Part shown: piece by piece, positions 1 to 8,924 of the stretch
Position numbering within the stretch: the first letter of the stretch is position 1
Layout: every line of letters begins with the position of its first letter
Assembly: GCA_964416195.1 (NCBI GenBank)
Contig: CAYQDB010000001.1
Location: 1 to 64,000, forward strand
Source: CAYQDB01 sp964416195
Lineage (GTDB): Bacteria > Zixibacteria > MSB-5A5 > GN15 > FEB-12
Length of the DNA: 64,000 nt
Direction: 5' to 3'
Translations under genes and position numbers: made by a program
Notes under the pieces: generated by a model
Seen by the model: only the letters and a program-made list of their open reading frames with translations
What the model was told of the DNA's origin: nothing
Database searches by the model: none

Positions 1-187
1 TGGAATCGGTCTCGGCCTGGCTCTGGCCAAGGTGATCTCCTTTTACGCCGAATGGTCGACTATTGTGTCGATCTACTCCATCTTTCTGGCGGTGGGAGTA
101 TCAAGTACCGTAGGGGTCGTCTTTGGTCTTTACCCGGCCCGCAAGGCCGCCAGGCTCAACGTCATAGAGGCGTTGAGATATGAGTAG
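1..187 (+). CDS. ABC transporter permease, MacB/FtsX type (C-terminal end only)
   Basis: Only the last 61 codons are inside the window; the frame is open from the first bases to a TAG. The peptide has two hydrophobic segments and ends in PARKAARLNVIEALRYE, the typical C-terminus of MacB-like FtsX-domain permeases (MacB_PCD/FtsX family). Such permeases sit in the inner membrane, are driven by a MacB-type ATPase, and work with a periplasmic adaptor and an outer-membrane TolC channel to export peptides, lipoproteins or drugs. The next gene on the same strand is a TolC-family protein, which fits a tripartite efflux operon whose ATPase and adaptor genes would lie before the window. The substrate cannot be told. 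Confidence 0.85.
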   Translation, partial: GIGLGLALAKVISFYAEWSTIVSIYSIFLAVGVSSTVGVVFGLYPARKAARLNVIEALRYE

Positions 188-274
188 GGCAACCGGGGTC
201 AAAAATCTATACGCGTTACAAAATAATGACAATATGTACTTTTTTACATGATATGAAAGAGGAAAGGAATATCT

Positions 275-1744
275 ATGACTACAAGGAAATACTGTTATCT
301 TCGACCTGTCTGCATAAGCTTTGCGGTGTTTCTAATTTTGTTGCAGGCATCTTACTCACGGGAATTGTTGCTGGATGAGGCTGTCACTTTAGCAGTTAAT
401 CGCACCAGCCGCGCCGAGATTATCAAAGGCAACCTTGAGGTCGCTGAGAAAAACTACTTCGCCGAACGTGTCAATTTCTATCTGCCGGAGATCAGCATAA
501 ATGGTAACATACCCGCCTACAGCGTAAATGAATCATTTCGTTTCTACGGTGGGCTGCCGAGAAAACAGTTGATCAAGACGACGGATTTCGACTTTACCGG
601 CAACATCCAACTCAAACAGAGTCTAATCTCCGGGGGCGATTTGACTGTCCGGGGAAACTTGTTCAGGGGTGATGCGAGATACCCATTGTGGAGCGACCTG
701 GACATCATGGTCGAACAGAATACGCGGCAGGGGTACTTTGATTTTGAACTTGAACAGCCATTTCTCAAGCCGTCAGATGCAAAGAACGACCTCAATAACA
801 AAAGGGACGACCTTGAGATTGCTCGCCTTACCAAGCTCGAAGAAGTAGCGACGCTAAAAAAGGAAGTAACGGAGGCCTACTTCGGGGTTTTGCAACTAAC
901 CCTCAAAGCGGAGCTCGTGAGTGACAGACTGGAATCGGCTAGTCTGAAAGCCGATATCGATTCGGCCAAGCTGCAGGATGGTGTCATATCTGAAGAAGAC
1001 TGGTTGGAGTCGGCGTCAGCTCGTCTTGACGCCGAGCTGGAGCAGTTCGATGTCGACAATGAGCGCCAGGAGAAAAACCGTGAGCTGGCGATTCTTCTCG
1101 ACTTCGATGCGTCAGAAATGATAGTGCCCTTGGCGCCTGAGATTACTCAGCACCTGGATGAGAGAGAACAGAAAGCGCTCATCGAGCGCTGGGAAGAAAG
1201 TGTTGATGTTCGGAAAGTACAGTACCAATATTGGAAAGAAGAGCGTGCTGCCGACTACGCTGCCTCATCGCATGGGTTCAATGGAAATCTCACCGCTAAA
1301 TATTCTCTGGGGCGAGGAAGGGTCGAAACCGAAGGGGGCGAGGATGATGATATCAAGGCTAATAGCTGGCAGGTATCGCTTAATTTTACTTATCCTATCT
1401 GGGATGGTGGAGCGTCAGGCGCTGAGGTCAAGGCCGCTCGGCTGTCGGAGGAGAAAGCAAAAATAGAGTACGAACGCAGCAAGAGATCTGCCCGGGCTCA
1501 GATCGTCAATCTGATAAACAGGCTCGACGTCAGTTACCGCAAACTGGACGTATTAAACAAGCAGATTGAGCTGGCTCAAAACAAATTGGACATTGCCAAA
1601 TTCCGCCTTGACGATGGCCAGATTTCAAGGCTGACTCATCTTGAAAGCAAGATTGACTACCTGGAGGCGAGAAACAAGTATCTGGAAGAGCTGAAGAACT
1701 ATCTTCTTGACAAGATCGCGCTGGAAGGCAAGTATTCCGGTTAA
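275..1744 (+). CDS. TolC family outer membrane efflux protein
   Basis: 489 residues, a usual length for the outer membrane efflux protein (OEP/TolC) family. A cleavable signal peptide of about 28 residues (basic start, hydrophobic core, LLQASYS end) is followed by long charged alpha-helical stretches rich in E, K, L and A that recur in the N- and C-terminal halves, as expected for the two-repeat periplasmic helical barrel. Strand-like segments such as SWQVSLNFTYPIWDGG resemble the membrane barrel. The family forms a trimeric channel through the outer membrane and periplasm. The start follows a purine-rich AGAGGAAAGGAA site. It lies 87 bases after the efflux permease end and overlaps the next gene by one base (TAATG), so the three genes are probably cotranscribed. 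Confidence 0.9.
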   Translation: MTTRKYCYLRPVCISFAVFLILLQASYSRELLLDEAVTLAVNRTSRAEIIKGNLEVAEKNYFAERVNFYLPEISINGNIPAYSVNESFRFYGGLPRKQLIKTTDFDFTGNIQLKQSLISGGDLTVRGNLFRGDARYPLWSDLDIMVEQNTRQGYFDFELEQPFLKPSDAKNDLNNKRDDLEIARLTKLEEVATLKKEVTEAYFGVLQLTLKAELVSDRLESASLKADIDSAKLQDGVISEEDWLESASARLDAELEQFDVDNERQEKNRELAILLDFDASEMIVPLAPEITQHLDEREQKALIERWEESVDVRKVQYQYWKEERAADYAASSHGFNGNLTAKYSLGRGRVETEGGEDDDIKANSWQVSLNFTYPIWDGGASGAEVKAARLSEEKAKIEYERSKRSARAQIVNLINRLDVSYRKLDVLNKQIELAQNKLDIAKFRLDDGQISRLTHLESKIDYLEARNKYLEELKNYLLDKIALEGKYSG

Positions 1745-2787
1745 TGTCTCTCAATATTCTCGTTCGTAGTCCCAATCACCTCGGTGATTGTATCATGGCT
1801 CTGCCCATGATCAACGAGACACGTGAAGCCTACCCCGGGGCGACTGTCACACTTCTGGTTCCCGAGCATCTTGCCGAATTGTTTAAACAGAATCCAGCCA
1901 TTGACGAGATTATCAGGATTCCCTCGGCTCATGTTCACGGGCTGATTGCGGTAATGAAAATCCGGGACCTGGTTGCCTCGAGAGATTTTGACGTTGGTTA
2001 TATTCTTCCCCCCTCTTTTGGAGCGGCAGCTGCTTTCAAGCTCGCCGGCGTTAGGGAGCGTGTCGGTTACATCGCCGATGGTCGCAGGCTTCTGCTGTCG
2101 CGTCCGATCACCCTGCCAACGTCCCTTAACTCCGAGCATCGCAGTGAGTTATACTTCAACCTGCTCAGGCGCGGGGCGGGGGTGGGGCTGGAGTCTACCA
2201 GGCCGAAACTGTTCCTTAACGACGAGGACATACAGCGTGGTACCAAGATTCTTTCAGGTTTTGGCATTGGTGGTGACGATAAATATGCGGCCATAGCATT
2301 TAGGGCTGTGGCGGAGTCCAGGCGATGGGGAACAGAGAACTATATCGACTTGATAAAGGCTATCATTTCCAACTATCGGCTGAAAGTCGTGTTGATAGGC
2401 TCGGTTGAGGATCAGCCCGTCGGGGACAAAATTGCGGCATCTGCCGGCGCCAAGGAAGTAGCGAACCTGGCTGGAAAGACCGGCCTGCGGGAGGCGGCGG
2501 CTATTCTGTCAAATGCTCGTTTCTTTGTCGGCAATGACTCTGGTCCGGCGCACCTCGCGGCTGCGGTGGGAATACCATTAGTTGTTCTTTCCGGGGCCGA
2601 CGATCCCCGGGCGACCTCTCCTATATCCTCCCGCAAACAGCTAATATACCTCGATCACCTCGATTGTGTTAGCTGTGTAAAAAACAAGTGTCCCCTAACT
2701 GGCGACAACCGTATGCAGTGCATGCGCGGGATTACGGTGAATATGGTTACACAACAGGTGGAACAGCTTAGGCATCAGCCGGGATAA
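1744..2787 (+). CDS. Glycosyltransferase family 9, LPS heptosyltransferase II-like (WaaF-like)
   Basis: 347 residues, as usual for GT9 heptosyltransferases that add L-glycero-D-manno-heptose to the lipopolysaccharide inner core in the cytoplasm. The N-terminus has the family start (ILVRSPNHLGDCIMALP), and the C-terminal half has the nucleotide-sugar site GNDSGPAHLAAAVGIP followed by LSGADDPRATSP. A cysteine-rich tail (CVSCVKNKCPLTGDNRMQCMRGI) matches the WaaF/RfaF subgroup. The ATG overlaps the TAA of the TolC-family gene by one base, which suggests translational coupling. Acceptor specificity cannot be decided; ADP-heptose:LPS heptosyltransferase is the best family assignment. Confidence 0.85.
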   Translation: MSLNILVRSPNHLGDCIMALPMINETREAYPGATVTLLVPEHLAELFKQNPAIDEIIRIPSAHVHGLIAVMKIRDLVASRDFDVGYILPPSFGAAAAFKLAGVRERVGYIADGRRLLLSRPITLPTSLNSEHRSELYFNLLRRGAGVGLESTRPKLFLNDEDIQRGTKILSGFGIGGDDKYAAIAFRAVAESRRWGTENYIDLIKAIISNYRLKVVLIGSVEDQPVGDKIAASAGAKEVANLAGKTGLREAAAILSNARFFVGNDSGPAHLAAAVGIPLVVLSGADDPRATSPISSRKQLIYLDHLDCVSCVKNKCPLTGDNRMQCMRGITVNMVTQQVEQLRHQPG

Positions 2788-2954
2788 CGTTTCCTCACCT
2801 CAGATTGGACTAAGTTCCAACAACGTGTGACACTTTTTAATTGCCAGATCACGGATTATGGAGTAAACTAACGCGACTTTGGTTCGATATTGACTATAGT
2901 CAGTGTAGCAGTCAAGGGACAGACTGGAATCTGAAGGGACTTGATTTGGGACTG

Positions 2955-3974
2955 ATGAATCTCCTTTCCAACGATGTCGGTATTGACCTCGGCACTGCCA
3001 ATACCCTCGTCTATGTGCGCAATCAGGGGATTGTTCTGAATGAGCCGTCAGTTGTGGCTATCGAGAAGTCTACCGGCAAGGTGCTTGCTATCGGTGCCGC
3101 CGCCAAGGAAATGACTGGCAGGACCCCGGGGGGAATAGCCGCTATTCGCCCTCTAAGGGATGGTGTGATTGCCGATTTTGAGATCTCGGAGAAGCTGATA
3201 GCTGATTTTATCCGGCGGGTGATCAAACGCAAATACCTGATGAAGCCGCGGGTGGTTATTTCGGTGCCATCGGGCATTACTGAGGTTGAGAAGCGGGCCG
3301 TGCGCGACTCAGCTGAAAACGCCGGAGCCCGCGAGGTTTATCTGTTGCAGGAGCCGATGGCGGCCGCTATTGGAGTGGGCGTTCCAGTTGAGCAGCCAAC
3401 AGGAAGCATGATAATTGATGTAGGCGGGGGTACTACGGAAATTGCCGTCATTGCCCTGAATGGCATTGTGAATATTGTCTCCATCCGAGTCGCGGGCGAT
3501 GAGCTCAACGAAGCCATTATCACATACCTGAAAAAGAACTATAACCTCCTCATCGGTGAGCTGACGGCAGAAGATATCAAGATCAAGATTGGCTCGGCTT
3601 TCCAGCTTGAGAAGGAACTGTCGCTCGAAGTTAGAGGGCGTGGCTTGGTAGCTGGGGTCCCGCAAAACCTGATGCTTTCGTCGGCCCAGGTACGTGAAGC
3701 GCTGTCCGAAACCGTTGATATTATTGTGGAGGCAGTACGTCAAGCGCTGGAACGGACGCCTCCGGAGTTGGCTTCAGATATCCTTGAGCGTGGCATAATT
3801 CTTACCGGGGGCGGGGCGCTGCTACGTGGGTTGGACAAAAGGCTTCGCGAGGAGACCAATCTGCCCGTCAACGTAGCTGACGATCCGTTAACCTGTGTGG
3901 CTCGCGGTACGGGCGCCGTGCTTGAAGACTTTCCTCGGTACTTCAAGGTACTGGAAAAAAGCAGAAAAGACTGA
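2955..3974 (+). CDS. mreB: Rod-shape determining protein MreB
   Basis: Actin-fold ATPase that forms membrane-associated filaments and guides the cell-wall elongation machinery. With this start it has 339 residues, normal for MreB. Visible motifs are the phosphate-1 loop GIDLGTANTLVYV near the N-terminus, the phosphate-2 loop IIDVGGGTTEIAV about residue 160, and the adenosine motif ILTGGGALLRGLD near residue 280. The frame stays open upstream to an ATG at 2841, but that would add 38 residues not found in MreB. An in-frame TTG at 2946, six bases after AAGGGA, is an alternative start adding three residues. mreC/mreD do not follow; the next gene is a sigma factor. Confidence 0.93.
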   Translation: MNLLSNDVGIDLGTANTLVYVRNQGIVLNEPSVVAIEKSTGKVLAIGAAAKEMTGRTPGGIAAIRPLRDGVIADFEISEKLIADFIRRVIKRKYLMKPRVVISVPSGITEVEKRAVRDSAENAGAREVYLLQEPMAAAIGVGVPVEQPTGSMIIDVGGGTTEIAVIALNGIVNIVSIRVAGDELNEAIITYLKKNYNLLIGELTAEDIKIKIGSAFQLEKELSLEVRGRGLVAGVPQNLMLSSAQVREALSETVDIIVEAVRQALERTPPELASDILERGIILTGGGALLRGLDKRLREETNLPVNVADDPLTCVARGTGAVLEDFPRYFKVLEKSRKD

Positions 3975-4093
3975 ATCTTCAGTTGTCAGCCCCTTGCCTG
4001 GCGAGAAATATTCTCTTTAGTTTCTTTCACGTGTAGAACCACCGGATTAATCTTTTTCTTTTTCCTGTTGTCATAACAGTAGAAATTGCAGCT

Positions 4094-4669
4094 ATGGTGA
4101 ATGCCGATCTGGAGATTGTTGAGTATCTTGTTCGCCGGGCAAAAGGAGGCGACAAGGCAGCCTTTTCCAGGCTGGTGAGGTTGATGATGAAAAACGTGGT
4201 GGCTTTGACATTTCGGATGACGCAGAACCGTGACAGTGCTTATGATCTGGCTCAGGAGACCTTTATTTCCGCCTGGGAGAACCTGCGTAGCTTCCGGGAA
4301 GAGGCAAGGTTCAAAGGCTGGCTGTATCGTATTGCTTCCAACAAGACATTGAACTATCTGAAACTGCATTCAACGAGGCAAGTGACCTCGCTTGATGCTG
4401 TTAAGACAGAAACCCTAGCGTTAGTTTCAAGCTCCCAGGACCCTGAGCATCAGTTGCATGAGAAAGAGATGCAAAGGGACGTCTTGGAGTTCATGGCTAC
4501 CCTGCCGGACCAGCAGCGGCTCGTTTTTGACCTGCGGTTCTATAAGGAACTGATGTTTGAAGAGATTGCCGAGATCACTGGCAAGGCTCTGGGGACAGTT
4601 AAAACTCATTATCGGCAAGCGGTTATCAAGCTCCGTGCTTTCGCGAAACAAAAGGAATGGCGGCAGTGA
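4094..4669 (+). CDS. ECF RNA polymerase sigma factor
   Basis: 191 residues with the two-domain layout of extracytoplasmic-function sigma factors. Region 2 (about residues 20-90) includes RDSAYDLAQETFISAWENL and a GWLYRIASNKTLNYLK segment. Region 4 (about 135-185) includes LPDQQRLVFDLRFYKEL and a helix-turn-helix with EEIAEITGKALGTVKTHYR. The next gene, a zinc-finger anti-sigma protein, overlaps its end by 13 bases, so the pair is a classic ECF/anti-ECF unit. The cotranscribed Spy/CpxP-like genes point to envelope or metal stress as the signal; that part is inference from context. Confidence 0.93.
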   Translation: MVNADLEIVEYLVRRAKGGDKAAFSRLVRLMMKNVVALTFRMTQNRDSAYDLAQETFISAWENLRSFREEARFKGWLYRIASNKTLNYLKLHSTRQVTSLDAVKTETLALVSSSQDPEHQLHEKEMQRDVLEFMATLPDQQRLVFDLRFYKELMFEEIAEITGKALGTVKTHYRQAVIKLRAFAKQKEWRQ

Positions 4670-5232
4670 ACTGCTCTTATTTTAAGGATCAAATGCTGCT
4701 GTATTTCGGGGGAAAATACCTCCCCGAAGAGTTACGCAGACACCTCGCAGAGTGCTCGACATGTCGCGCTACCTGGGAAGAACTGACCGGCGTAAGTGGA
4801 AAACTTGGTGCGGATGATCTGTTCTTTCCGGATGATGTCGAAGTGGACTGGCTGGTATCCGCAGTTGATAAGGATATAGAAAAGAGGGAGCCGCGCCCGG
4901 GCCGTGTAGCAAAGCGGATCAGGCAAATCTGGTATGGGTATGTTCCTGTTGCAGCAGCCGCAGCGCTGGCGTTAGGCATTGCACTGGGTACATACATTGG
5001 AGGGAGAACCACTTTTGACCCTAGCGTGGCAGAACCAGCCGGCGGTGTTGACAGTATTGCGAGTTTTTACGAAACAGAAGATGAGGATCTGGACGAGGGG
5101 ACTTTGGGCACCCTCCTTTATGACTTCACGGCGCAGCATTCCTTCAATGCCAGCGAATGGCTGCTGGATGACCTTACTGAGGAGGAGCTTGAGTTTTTGG
5201 AAAACAATTTTGACGTAGGAGATTTGCTGTGA
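4657..5232 (+). CDS. Membrane anti-sigma factor with zf-HC2 (ZAS) domain
   Basis: 191 residues. The N-terminal domain contains the zinc anti-sigma motif H-x3-C-x2-C (HLAECSTC, about residues 28-35), which in this family holds the sigma factor. A single hydrophobic segment (YVPVAAAAALALGIALGTYIGG, about 95-116) should cross the inner membrane and is followed by an acidic periplasmic tail. It starts inside the sigma gene (13-base overlap) and its TGA overlaps the GTG of the next gene, so translation of the block is likely coupled. It should sequester the sigma factor until an envelope signal releases it, by conformational change or proteolysis; which one is not shown here. Confidence 0.88.
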   Translation: MAAVNCSYFKDQMLLYFGGKYLPEELRRHLAECSTCRATWEELTGVSGKLGADDLFFPDDVEVDWLVSAVDKDIEKREPRPGRVAKRIRQIWYGYVPVAAAAALALGIALGTYIGGRTTFDPSVAEPAGGVDSIASFYETEDEDLDEGTLGTLLYDFTAQHSFNASEWLLDDLTEEELEFLENNFDVGDLL

Positions 5233-5885
5233 GGAAGACAGGGATACGGAGGTGTTTTCAAACGGTGTTTGTATTATTGTCGGGAGTGGTGCTCCTTGCT
5301 CCGGGGGGCGGAGCCCAGGAATGGCCATCTGACCGATGTCCGGTTCATAGCTGTTTATGGGCAGCAAGTCCTGGTGACGATTCCCTTTGGCTGGCGCAGC
5401 TTGGTGGGGAGGAACCGGGTAGGGGCCATGATAGTGGTCGTGAGGGGAAAATGATGCAACGCAAGTATCGTAAGCACATTGAGCAGTTCCGCTTGCTGAA
5501 GCTTCTCGAACTGCTCGATCTTGGTGATGACCAGGAGGTTGACTTTGTTACCGCTTTCCACAGCATGCGTCGTGAGCGTTCTTTGCTTCATCAGCAGAAG
5601 ACGGCGCTTGTCGATGAGTTGGCTGAGGGTCTCCGCACGGGAACCATTCCGGATGATGAGATCAACCGCCTTATTCGGCAGATTTCGGAGTTGAGGAAGC
5701 AGGAAGCTCGGCTAATGGAGGAATTTCTCGAGAAGTCACGCAAGATTCTCTTCCCCGCGCAACTGGGACGGCTCATTGTATTCCAGGAGAGGTTTGAATT
5801 AGAATTGTTGGAATCGGTGAAGGTATTTCGGGAGCGACGCCCTAGGCCTGGTAAGTTGCCGCCAACGGGGGAAACGCAGCCCTAA
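5229..5885 (+). CDS. Periplasmic Spy/CpxP-like helical protein (sensor-type), first of two
   Basis: 218 residues starting at GTG that overlaps the previous stop (GTGA). A signal peptide covers about the first 29 residues (hydrophobic core FVLLSGVVLLAPGGGAQ). The mature part is highly charged and helical, with segments such as KHIEQFRLLKLLELLDLGDDQEV and EFLEKSRKILFPAQLGRLIVFQERFE that resemble the LTxxQ-type helical hairpins of Spy/CpxP and heavy-metal-sensing periplasmic proteins. The textbook LTxxQ motif is degenerate, so the family call rests on helix pattern and position. Lying directly behind an ECF sigma/anti-sigma pair, it could report envelope state to the anti-sigma factor or be a chaperone of the regulon. 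Confidence 0.6.
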   Translation: MRKTGIRRCFQTVFVLLSGVVLLAPGGGAQEWPSDRCPVHSCLWAASPGDDSLWLAQLGGEEPGRGHDSGREGKMMQRKYRKHIEQFRLLKLLELLDLGDDQEVDFVTAFHSMRRERSLLHQQKTALVDELAEGLRTGTIPDDEINRLIRQISELRKQEARLMEEFLEKSRKILFPAQLGRLIVFQERFELELLESVKVFRERRPRPGKLPPTGETQP

Positions 5886-5945
5886 GAAACAGGAGGATAA
5901 TAACAGTTGTTGTCAGCGTATAACTCTCAATCAAAGGAGAAGACC

Positions 5946-6539
5946 ATGAAAAAACTAATGTACCTTACATTAGCAGCTTTGCTGGTGATGTCATCTATGG
6001 CTCTGGCCGATCCCGGCTGCCGCGGCCAGGGTGCGGTTGATCGTCCGGGATGGCATCGTCCTGATGGGCAATGTCCAGGACACCCAATGGGGATGCGGGA
6101 TGGTGGCCCCGGATTGAAAATGCTTCTTACTGTAGCGGACGAAATCAATCTCACTGACGAGCAAAAAGGCAAGCTCGAACAGATGATGGTTGATTTTAAT
6201 TTGAAGAAAGTTGACCAGCGGGCCAAGATTGAGAAGGCCGAGATCAGACTTCGGGCGCTCATGAGGGACGAGAAGGCCAATGAAAACGAGGTGTTGGCTA
6301 CAATTGACGAGGTTGCCCGCGTCAAAGCCGATCTCCACAAGATGCGCTATCAGCATCGCAAGGAAGTTCGAAGTCTACTGACCGACGAACAGGCCGCCAA
6401 GTTGAAAGAACTTCGCAAGGCGAGAATGAAGAAGTGTCAGGGAAAGAAGTGCCAGGGGCAGCATCAGGTTGGACAGCAGGGTAGAAAACCCGGTGGATGC
6501 AGAACGGGATCCGGCTTTGCCCCGGACTCTGACAATTGA
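5946..6539 (+). CDS. Spy/CpxP family periplasmic protein (LTxxQ), second of two
   Basis: 197 residues with a clear signal peptide (MKKLMYLTLAALLVMSSMALA). It has two LT-x-E-Q motifs, NLTDEQKGKLEQMM and LLTDEQAAKLKEL, framing a charged helical stretch, which is the hallmark of the Spy/CpxP family of periplasmic chaperones and stress sensors. The mature N-terminus is rich in Gly/Pro/His and the C-terminus contains a KKCQGKKCQGQ repeat, so metal binding by His and Cys residues is possible. The ATG follows AAGGAG by five bases. It is the last gene before a strong terminator and probably belongs to the same ECF regulon. Confidence 0.8.
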   Translation: MKKLMYLTLAALLVMSSMALADPGCRGQGAVDRPGWHRPDGQCPGHPMGMRDGGPGLKMLLTVADEINLTDEQKGKLEQMMVDFNLKKVDQRAKIEKAEIRLRALMRDEKANENEVLATIDEVARVKADLHKMRYQHRKEVRSLLTDEQAAKLKELRKARMKKCQGKKCQGQHQVGQQGRKPGGCRTGSGFAPDSDN

Positions 6540-6560
6540 TGTATTATTCCGATTGGTTTG

Positions 6561-6590
6561 AAAAAGCCCGCCTTAGTGCGGGCTTTTTTC
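6561..6590 (+). terminator. Rho-independent terminator after the sigma/Spy operon
   Basis: AGCCCGC and GCGGGCT form a seven-pair GC-rich stem with a six-base loop, followed by a run of six T. It lies 22 bases after the stop of the second Spy-like gene and closes the sigma/anti-sigma/Spy transcription unit. Confidence 0.9.
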
Positions 6591-6762
6591 GTTGTCAGCC
6601 GAGGGGATATTGGGGACGACTCGAAGCCGCAGGTAATATAATTCAAAATAACCAGTAAACGATATGACTCCCAATTGGTATAGGAGAGATCATGGGATTA
6701 GAACCACAAGGAGTCTGTAACAAAAGAATCTGCATTCGTACTTATGTGCTATTGGGCGACTC

Positions 6763-6860
6763 GAGGACGTCCCAAAAGGTGTCCATTCCTGCTCGCGTAG
6801 GACTGGGGCTTGTCCTCCACCAATTAACGGCGGACATAAAGCCCGCCGCTATGCGGAGTT
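6763..6860. repeat. Dispersed intergenic repeat, copy A
   Basis: This 98-base block aligns without gaps to 39082-39179, with near identity over the last 35 bases (a GCGGAC-TAAAGCCCGCCGCT core). Weaker similarity continues downstream (GAACTTGTGTCACAACCTC here, GAACTTATGTCACAGCCTC at 39228). It has no convincing reading frame. The rest of the 483-base gap between the Spy-like gene and the M28 peptidase holds the terminator and AT-richer sequence in which I see no gene. Confidence 0.75.
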
Positions 6861-7022
6861 AGAGAGTAGTGATTTCATTTAGTGACAGAGCTACTGCGGT
6901 TAGAACCAACTTTTAAGACAACATCGGGTCACCTGACGCCGCCTTTGAATCGAACTTGTGTCACAACCTCGCAAGGGTTTTGGCACGCCGTCATTTCGCG
7001 GTTTTTTTATCCTACCTGACCA

Positions 7023-8738
7023 TTAAAACACGACCTGCAGACTTAGCGTATCGCTTCCTCTTTCGACAACGATAGCGGTGCTGTCGCCCTTGCGAAACTT
7101 CGACAGACCATTCATATAGTCGTAGATATCACCTACGTCGATTTTGCCCATTTTGATGATAATGTCTCCTTGCAAAAGGCCGGCTCGTTCTGCGGGACCG
7201 TCGGGAGATACGGCGTCGACCCGCAAACCTATCACCTCGGCGACATGATCGGGCGTAATGCCAAGCGTCACGGAAAACGAGGCGCGGCGTCTACCGGCTC
7301 CAGGGTCTTTAGTCTTCTGGAAGGCCAGGTAGCCTTCGTACCGATCGAAATCCGATACCACTTTGCCGACCAAATTCACTACCCTGACAGCACCATCGAA
7401 ATTGATCTTATCAACATCGTCGGACGGCTTGTGGTAATCCTCGTGGGCGCCGGTGAAGAAGTGTAGCACGGGTATCCTGTGATTATAAAACGAGATCTGG
7501 TCGGAACCGCCGCCACCTGATTTCTTAAAAATCATTCTTAGGTCGTTGTGCGCCAGGCTGTCGAAGTAACTCCCGAACTCATGGCAAGTTCCGGTACCAA
7601 ATACAGCCAGGCCCTGCTGTTTGTTCCTCAGGCGGCCAATCATATCCATATTGACCATCATTCTGATTTTGGTCGAATCCACCGTCATGTGTTTGACGTA
7701 GTGGTTCGATCCAAGAGCCCCCGCTTCTTCACCGGAGAAAGCAATGAACAATAGAGAGTATTTCATTGAGTTTTTCCTGACGGAGAAATAGCGGCTGAGT
7801 TCCAGCAAACCGGCGGTGCCTGAGGCGTTGTCATCTGCGCCGTTGTGGATCATTTTCTTCTGCCCCCTGTACCACGAAGTCGGATTGCCCCAGCCGAGAT
7901 GGTCATAATGGGCGCCGATGATTATGGTGGTATCGTTGTCGGTGGGCAAATAACCGACTACGTTATATCCGGTATCGCGGACCTTGATAAGTTCGGTTTC
8001 ACCGACAGCGGAGATAACCTCCGGCCTGGATAGATTCAATCCCAGTTTTTCCATTGCCTTTTGTCGGAGGAAGATCACCGGTATCCCTTTGGGGCTGATA
8101 TGGGCAAGGCTCATTGTTGGGAGCGTGTCCTCGCGGCCCTCAGGGGTGATGAAGAATACTGCGACGGCGCCGTGATCGAGGGCGTTTTGAATCTTGCTTG
8201 TCAGGGAACTGTGCTTATCGAAATCAATGCCAGTGTGGTCCTCGGCCAAAGGGGCAAAGCGCTTCACCATAACTGCCTTGCCCGCGACGTCCTTGCCTCT
8301 GTAGTCGTCATAACGGCCACCCTGTCCGTCAACGGTAATACCATAATTAACGGAAACGACTTCATCATACTGAAAGGTAGCATTGGCTGACTGACACATC
8401 GGCACAAACTCCTCGTTGAGTTGCAGGGCCTGTCCATTGATTGTCAGTTGATTCCTGTTGCCCAATTCAATCCTCTTGACGAATTCAAAGGCCTGGAAGT
8501 ATGTGTTGTTGTCGCCCTTTGGTGCCAGTCCTGCCGATTCGAAGATACCCCTGATATACTGAGCAGCCTTCCATTCCCCGATTTCGCCGACCTCCCGCCC
8601 CTCGAGCGAATCGTCAGCCAGAACTGAAATAGACTCGTGGATTGAGTCCGCTGATACGGTGTAGAGAGACGGCCAACCATTGACCTGTGAAGCGGCAGCC
8701 AGGGCCATTGCCATGATAAGTCCCCCAAAGCAATTCAT
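7023..8738 (-). CDS. Secreted M28 family zinc peptidase with PA and PDZ domains
   Basis: 571 residues with a signal peptide (MNCFGGLIMAMALAAASQVNG). The N-terminal third has a protease-associated-like insert (GKDVAGKAVMVKRFAPL to AHISPKGIPVIFLR). The M28 aminopeptidase core has the zinc-binding residues in IIIGAHYDHLGWG, HNGADDNASGTAGLLE, AFSGEEAGALGS and MVNMDMIGR, and a late histidine in PVLHFFTGAHEDYHKP. A PDZ domain closes the protein (GPAERAGLLQGDIIIKMG). The start was set at the ATG seven bases after AAGGAG; the frame is open 36 codons further upstream. It is likely a periplasmic or extracellular aminopeptidase that feeds on peptides. It is transcribed away from the PPIase lipoprotein gene. 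Confidence 0.9.
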   Translation of the reverse strand: MNCFGGLIMAMALAAASQVNGWPSLYTVSADSIHESISVLADDSLEGREVGEIGEWKAAQYIRGIFESAGLAPKGDNNTYFQAFEFVKRIELGNRNQLTINGQALQLNEEFVPMCQSANATFQYDEVVSVNYGITVDGQGGRYDDYRGKDVAGKAVMVKRFAPLAEDHTGIDFDKHSSLTSKIQNALDHGAVAVFFITPEGREDTLPTMSLAHISPKGIPVIFLRQKAMEKLGLNLSRPEVISAVGETELIKVRDTGYNVVGYLPTDNDTTIIIGAHYDHLGWGNPTSWYRGQKKMIHNGADDNASGTAGLLELSRYFSVRKNSMKYSLLFIAFSGEEAGALGSNHYVKHMTVDSTKIRMMVNMDMIGRLRNKQQGLAVFGTGTCHEFGSYFDSLAHNDLRMIFKKSGGGGSDQISFYNHRIPVLHFFTGAHEDYHKPSDDVDKINFDGAVRVVNLVGKVVSDFDRYEGYLAFQKTKDPGAGRRRASFSVTLGITPDHVAEVIGLRVDAVSPDGPAERAGLLQGDIIIKMGKIDVGDIYDYMNGLSKFRKGDSTAIVVERGSDTLSLQVVF

Positions 8739-8924
8739 AGGTGCTCCTTTGCGTTTTTCCATCAAGTCCAAGAAGCGAAGATAGAACACTGCAGCAGGTC
8801 TGTCATCCCTTTTCCTTTCGGACCAGACTCGTTCCCGCTCCCGCACTTTTGGGGGTTGCTTTTCAGCGTTTCGGAGTATAAGTTAACAACTTTGATGCAT
8901 GTGAAAGAGGTTGAGGTATTATAC

